Source: Micrococcales bacterium (GTDB lineage Bacteria; Actinomycetota; Actinomycetes; Actinomycetales; Dermatophilaceae). Taken from it: a stretch of DNA of 32,071 nt. Position numbers and translations under genes: made by a program. Position 1 is the stretch's first letter, and every line of letters begins with the position of its first letter. The stretch lies in NCBI GenBank assembly GCA_014763705.1, contig JACXUW010000004.1, positions 1 through 32,071 on the forward strand, in the 5' to 3' direction. The notes under the pieces are model-generated. The model had not been told where the DNA came from, made no database searches, and worked only from the letters and a program-made list of their open reading frames with translations. Of the stretch, positions 28,286 to 32,071 are shown piece after piece.

Positions 28286-28779
28286 GCATGGCCGACACCA
28301 CGAAGGCCGCGAAGGCCGCTGCGTCCGACGGCGCCCCGGCGCTCAAGGTGCACCACCTGCGCCCGGCGCCCGGCGCCAAGTCCGCCAAGATCCGCGTCGG
28401 TCGCGGTGAGGGTGGCAAGCGCGGCAAGACCGCCGGTCGCGGCACCAAGGGCACCAAGGCCCGCTACCAGGTGCCCGCCGGCTTCCAGGGCGGCACCACG
28501 CCGCTGCACATGCGGTTCCCGAAGCTGCGCGGCTTCAAGAACCCGTTCAAGACCGAGTACCAGGTCGTCAACCTCGACAAGCTCTCGTCGCTCTACCCGC
28601 AGGGTGGCGACGTGACGGTCGAGGACCTGGTCGCCAAGGGCGCCGTCCGCGACGGCTTCCCGGTCAAGGTGCTCGGCACCGGCGAGATCAGCGTCGAGGT
28701 CGCCGTCACGGCGCACGCGTTCTCCGCCAGCGCCAAGGAGAAGATCGAGGCGGCGGGCGGCTCGGCGACGACCGCCTGA
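28282..28779 (+). CDS. rplO: 50S ribosomal protein L15
   Basis: [66 protein letters not shown]. Start may be ATG 28288. Confidence 0.96.
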   Translation: MSMADTTKAAKAAASDGAPALKVHHLRPAPGAKSAKIRVGRGEGGKRGKTAGRGTKGTKARYQVPAGFQGGTTPLHMRFPKLRGFKNPFKTEYQVVNLDKLSSLYPQGGDVTVEDLVAKGAVRDGFPVKVLGTGEISVEVAVTAHAFSASAKEKIEAAGGSATTA

Positions 28780-28800
28780 CGCCCACGATGACCGCGTGTC

Positions 28801-28840
28801 GCAGGGCCGGCTCCGGAGAGAACCCCGGGGCCGGCCCTGC
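28801..28840 (+). terminator. Terminator-like hairpin between rplO and secY
   Basis: GCAGGGCCGGCTCCGG-agagaacc-CCGGGGCCGGCCCTGC: 16-bp stem with one G.U pair, no U-tract. Confidence 0.65.
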
Positions 28841-28888
28841 GCCGCGTTCACCCCACCCGTCGGTCACGGCGCCGCCGCGACCACCGGG

Positions 28889-28894
28889 TATGTT
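28889..28894 (+). promoter_or_regulatory. Candidate -10 element for a separate secY promoter
   Basis: TATGTT in an otherwise very GC-rich region, 57 nt upstream of secY and downstream of a strong hairpin; no clear -35. Confidence 0.35.
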
Positions 28895-28951
28895 GTGACG
28901 GATCGCTGACGACGCGGCCACCATCCTCGGCCGCCACCTACGGAGGACCCT

Positions 28952-30265
28952 GTGCTCACCGCTTTCGGCCGCGCGTTCAAGACGCCCGACCTGCGCAGGA
29001 AGCTGCTCTTCACGCTGGCCATCATCGTGGTGTTCCGGCTCGGCTCCCACGTGCCGACGCCCGGCGTCAGCTACCCGCTGGTGCAGAAGTGCATCTCGGG
29101 CGCCGACAACAGCAACCAGCTGCTCGGCCTGATCAACCTCTTCAGCGGCGGCGCGCTGCTCCAGCTGTCGATCTTCGCGCTCGGGATCATGCCGTACATC
29201 ACGGCGAGCATCATCATCCAGCTGCTCACCGTGGTCATCCCGCGCTTCGAGGCCCTCAAGAAGGAGGGCCAGGCCGGGCAGACGAAGATGACGCAGTACA
29301 CGCGCTACCTGACGATCGGGCTGGCGATCCTCCAGAGCTCGACGCTCATCACCTTCGCGCAGAACCCCGCGACGCTGTTCAACAACCCGTCGTGCACGAA
29401 CATCCTCACGGACACCTCGATCGTCACCATCCTCATCATGGTGCTGACGATGACGGCGGGCACCGGGATGATCATGTGGCTCGGTGAGCTCATCACCGAC
29501 AAGGGCGTCGGCAACGGCATGTCGCTCCTCATCTTCACCTCGATCGCGGCGCGCTTCCCGGTCTCGCTCTGGGACATCAAGCAGCGCGCGGGCTGGGGGA
29601 CCTTCCTCGTCGTCATCGCCCTCGGACTCGTCGTCATCGCGCTCGTCGTCTTCGTCGAGCAGAGCCAGCGGCGTATCCCGGTCCAGTACGCGAAGCGGAT
29701 GGTCGGCCGGCGGGTCTACGGCGGGACCTCGACCTACATCCCGCTCAAGGTCAACATGGCGGGCGTCATCCCGGTCATCTTCGCGAGCTCGCTGCTCACG
29801 CTGCCGACGCTCGTCGCCCAGTTCAACCAGGGGGCCAACGGCGTCAACGCCGGCTGGGTCGACTGGATCCAGAACTACCTGACCCGCGGCGACCACCCCA
29901 TCTACATGGCCCTCTACACCGGGCTCATCCTGTTCTTCACGTTCTTCTACGTGTCGATCACGTTCAACCCGACCGAGGTCGCCGACAACATGAAGAAGTA
30001 CGGCGGCTTCATCCCGGGTATCCGCGCCGGGCGACCCACGGCCGAGTACCTCAACTACGTCCTGACCCGGATCACCGTGCCGGGCGCGATCTACCTCGCG
30101 CTCATCTCGCTCCTCCCGCTCGTCGCGCTGGTCCTCGTCAACGCCAACCAGAACTTCCCGTTCGGTGGAACCTCGATCCTCATCATCGTCGGGGTGGGGC
30201 TCGAGACCGTGAAGCAGATCGAGGCCCAGCTGCAGCAGCGCCACTACGAAGGGTTCCTCAGGTAA
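28952..30265 (+). CDS. secY: Preprotein translocase subunit SecY
   Basis: GTG start; [72 protein letters not shown]. Confidence 0.98.
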   Translation: MLTAFGRAFKTPDLRRKLLFTLAIIVVFRLGSHVPTPGVSYPLVQKCISGADNSNQLLGLINLFSGGALLQLSIFALGIMPYITASIIIQLLTVVIPRFEALKKEGQAGQTKMTQYTRYLTIGLAILQSSTLITFAQNPATLFNNPSCTNILTDTSIVTILIMVLTMTAGTGMIMWLGELITDKGVGNGMSLLIFTSIAARFPVSLWDIKQRAGWGTFLVVIALGLVVIALVVFVEQSQRRIPVQYAKRMVGRRVYGGTSTYIPLKVNMAGVIPVIFASSLLTLPTLVAQFNQGANGVNAGWVDWIQNYLTRGDHPIYMALYTGLILFFTFFYVSITFNPTEVADNMKKYGGFIPGIRAGRPTAEYLNYVLTRITVPGAIYLALISLLPLVALVLVNANQNFPFGGTSILIIVGVGLETVKQIEAQLQQRHYEGFLR

Positions 30266-30285
30266 TGCCTCCCCAGGAAGTTCTG

Positions 30286-30302
30286 CCCACGATGACCGTG
30301 GG
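30286..30302 (+). other. Small perfect hairpin between secY and adk
   Basis: CCCACG-ATGAC-CGTGGG; contains a 14-mer also found after rplO. Confidence 0.5.
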
Positions 30303-30347
30303 ACCCGCTCCGCTCCGCTCCCCCAGATACTTCCCGGGGGCCCTGGC

Positions 30348-30911
30348 ATGATGCGCCTCATCATCCTCGGGCCGCCCGGTGCCGGAAAGGGCACTCAGGC
30401 GTCCCGGATCGCCGAGCACTTCGGCATCCCCGCGATCTCCACCGGGGACATCTTCCGGGCCAACATCAAGAACGAGACCGAGCTCGGCCAGCAGGTCAAG
30501 GAGATCCTCGCCTCGGGCGGGTACGTCTCCGACGAGATCACCAACGCCATCGTCAAGGACCGCCTCGGCCAGGACGACTGCGCACGGGGCTTCCTCCTGG
30601 ACGGCTACCCGCGCACCCTCGCCCAGGTCGAGGCCCTCGACGCGATGCTCGCCGGGCGCGGGGCGGCGCTCGACCGCGTCCTCGAGCTCCGGGTCGACGA
30701 CGACGTCGTCGTGGGCCGGCTGCTGGGGCGGGCCGAGGTCGAGGGTCGCGCCGACGACACCGAGGAGGTCATCCGGGAGCGGATGGCCATCTACCACCGC
30801 GAGACCCGGCCGTTGTCGGACACCTACCGCGAGCGCGGGCTGCTCGTCGAGGTCGACGGCGACGGCGAGGTCGAGGCCGTGACCGAGCGGATCACCTCCG
30901 CCCTCGCCTGA
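30348..30911 (+). CDS. adk: Adenylate kinase
   Basis: [58 protein letters not shown]. Confidence 0.97.
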   Translation: MMRLIILGPPGAGKGTQASRIAEHFGIPAISTGDIFRANIKNETELGQQVKEILASGGYVSDEITNAIVKDRLGQDDCARGFLLDGYPRTLAQVEALDAMLAGRGAALDRVLELRVDDDVVVGRLLGRAEVEGRADDTEEVIRERMAIYHRETRPLSDTYRERGLLVEVDGDGEVEAVTERITSALA

Positions 30912-30936
30912 CGCAGCTGCACTGCAGCAGGCTGCT

Positions 30937-31008
30937 CACCCGTCGAGTGAGCAGAACACGCCGTGTGCGCCGACGTGCATGCGGCGTGTTCTGTTCACTC
31001 GACGGGTG
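30937..31008. repeat. Palindromic element copy 2 (left flank of DUF559-type gene)
   Basis: Arms 30937-30968 and 30977-31008, 32-bp stem with only G.U deviations, 8-nt loop gccgacgt. 66/72 nt match copy 3 by manual alignment. Confidence 0.95.
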
Positions 31009-31058
31009 CTGTGGACAAGTCCGCGGGGCGTGCGGCCGATCGGGGCACGCTCCGCAGG

Positions 31059-31997
31059 ATGCGACCGCCACCCCTGCCCGAACCGTTGGGCTCGCGTCCC
31101 TTCAGCACCGCTGAGGCGCGCGAGGCGGGTCTCGCGCCGGGGCGGCTCCGTCGCACGGACCTCGTCCACCCGACCCGAGGTGCCCACGTCCGATCCGTCC
31201 CGATCGAGCTGGTCGACCGGGCGCGGGCCTTCGCGGCCGGTCTACCTCCCGAGCGCGCCTTCTCCCACCTCACTGCGGCGGCCCTTCTCGGGCTACCGCT
31301 CCCGAAGGATGTGGAACTCCTCGCACACACCGGGCCGCTGCACGTGATGGCGCCCACGGCCGCCGGCCAGGCCCGACGCGTCGGCTGCCTCGGTCACCGT
31401 GGGCTCGAGAGCCGCGAGACCGTCACCGTGCACGGTGTCCGCGTCGTTGCCGCCGCGGACACGTGGTGCGACTTCGGCGAGCTCGGTCGGCGGTTCTCGG
31501 TCGACGACCTCGTCGTCGCGGGCGATGCCGTCGTGGCATCGGTGCGGACAGGGACCTCCGACGCCCAGTGGATGCTCCGACGCCCGCTCGAGGCCCGGGT
31601 CCGACCCCGGGGCAAGCGCCGGCTGTCGGAGGCGCTCGTGCTCGTCCGGCCCGGGGTGCGCTCGCCGATGGAGTCACGGGCGCGGCTGATGTTCGGCCGT
31701 GCGGGCTTCCCCGAGCCGGAGGTGAACGCCATCCTGACCGACCGTGCGGGTGAGTTTCTCGGGGAGGGGGACCTCGTGTGGCGTGCCCAGCGGGTCGTCG
31801 GCGAGTACCAGGGCGCGGACCACGCATCGCGCAGGAGGCGGAGCATGGACACCTCGCGCCGTCACGCCCTGCGCGACGAGGGATGGATGGTCGAGGAGAT
31901 CTGGGCCGAGGACGTCCTCGTCGGTGGCCGGCGAACGGCCTGCCTCGTTCGCTTCGCCGCCGCGCTCGGCCTGGAACCCGGCTCTTGGACTCTGTAG
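31059..31997 (+). CDS. DUF559-type (Vsr/PD-(D/E)XK-like nuclease fold) protein with AbiEi-antitoxin-like N-terminal domain
   Basis: ATG at 31059, 312 aa: MRPPPLPEPLGSRPFSTAEAREAGLAPGRLRRTDLVHPTRGAHVRS... SHLTAAALLGLPLP... DTWCDFG... VDDLVVAGD... SPMESRARLMFGRAGFPEPEVN... GDLVW...RVVGEYQG. Recognised as the actinobacterial AbiEi_4/DUF559 architecture from motifs; not confirmed by search. Confidence 0.75.
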   Translation: MRPPPLPEPLGSRPFSTAEAREAGLAPGRLRRTDLVHPTRGAHVRSVPIELVDRARAFAAGLPPERAFSHLTAAALLGLPLPKDVELLAHTGPLHVMAPTAAGQARRVGCLGHRGLESRETVTVHGVRVVAAADTWCDFGELGRRFSVDDLVVAGDAVVASVRTGTSDAQWMLRRPLEARVRPRGKRRLSEALVLVRPGVRSPMESRARLMFGRAGFPEPEVNAILTDRAGEFLGEGDLVWRAQRVVGEYQGADHASRRRRSMDTSRRHALRDEGWMVEEIWAEDVLVGGRRTACLVRFAAALGLEPGSWTL

Positions 31998-32069
31998 TAC
32001 CCGTCGAGTGAGCAGAACACGCCGTATGCGGCTGCGTGCATACGGCGTGTTCTGTTCACTCGACGGGTG
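31998..32069. repeat. Palindromic element copy 3 (right flank of DUF559-type gene)
   Basis: Arms 31999-32029 and 32038-32068, 31-bp stem, 8-nt loop ggctgcgt; begins immediately after the stop codon (31995-31997). Confidence 0.95.
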
Positions 32070-32071
32070 AG

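Noticed and set aside
30963-31058. GTG-initiated N-terminal extension of the DUF559-type ORF starting within palindrome copy 2
   Set aside because: The extension translates the palindrome arm. The family-typical N-terminus begins at ATG 31059.
31862-32059. Small minus-strand ORFs reading through the palindromes (e.g. MNRTRRMHAAAYGVFCSLDG)
   Set aside because: They arise from the palindromic repeat sequence itself, as do the similar ORFs at 30936-31187. The similarity between them is repeat-derived, not protein homology.

Overview
This is a high-GC actinobacterial chromosomal window, Intrasporangiaceae-like by inference only. It is dominated by core transcription and translation genes, nearly all on the + strand. 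The order is: end of an mce operon (partial Mce protein, MceF-like protein, two Mce-associated membrane proteins); rpoB-rpoC; three small accessory genes (membrane protein, spermidine-synthase-like, GNAT); the str operon (rpsL-rpsG-fusA-tuf); a divergent LysR/EamA pair; the S10-spc cluster (rpsJ-rplC-rplD-rplW-rplB-rpsS-rplV-rpsC-rplP-rpmC-rpsQ-rplN-rplX-rplE-rpsZ-rpsH-rplF-rplR-rpsE-rpmD-rplO); and secY-adk. A DUF559-type (Vsr-like nuclease fold) gene lies immediately downstream of adk. It is the most unusual element: two nearly identical ~72-nt perfect or near-perfect palindromes bracket it (30937-31008 and 31998-32069), and a diverged third member of the same palindrome family sits just after rpoC (10397-10464). 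Other points worth a look are long structured leaders with a shared promoter architecture upstream of rpsL and rpsJ, terminator-like hairpins without U-tracts, repeat-rich tails in the Mce-cluster proteins, and a LysR-box palindrome at the LysR start codon. I saw no rRNA, tRNA or CRISPR.
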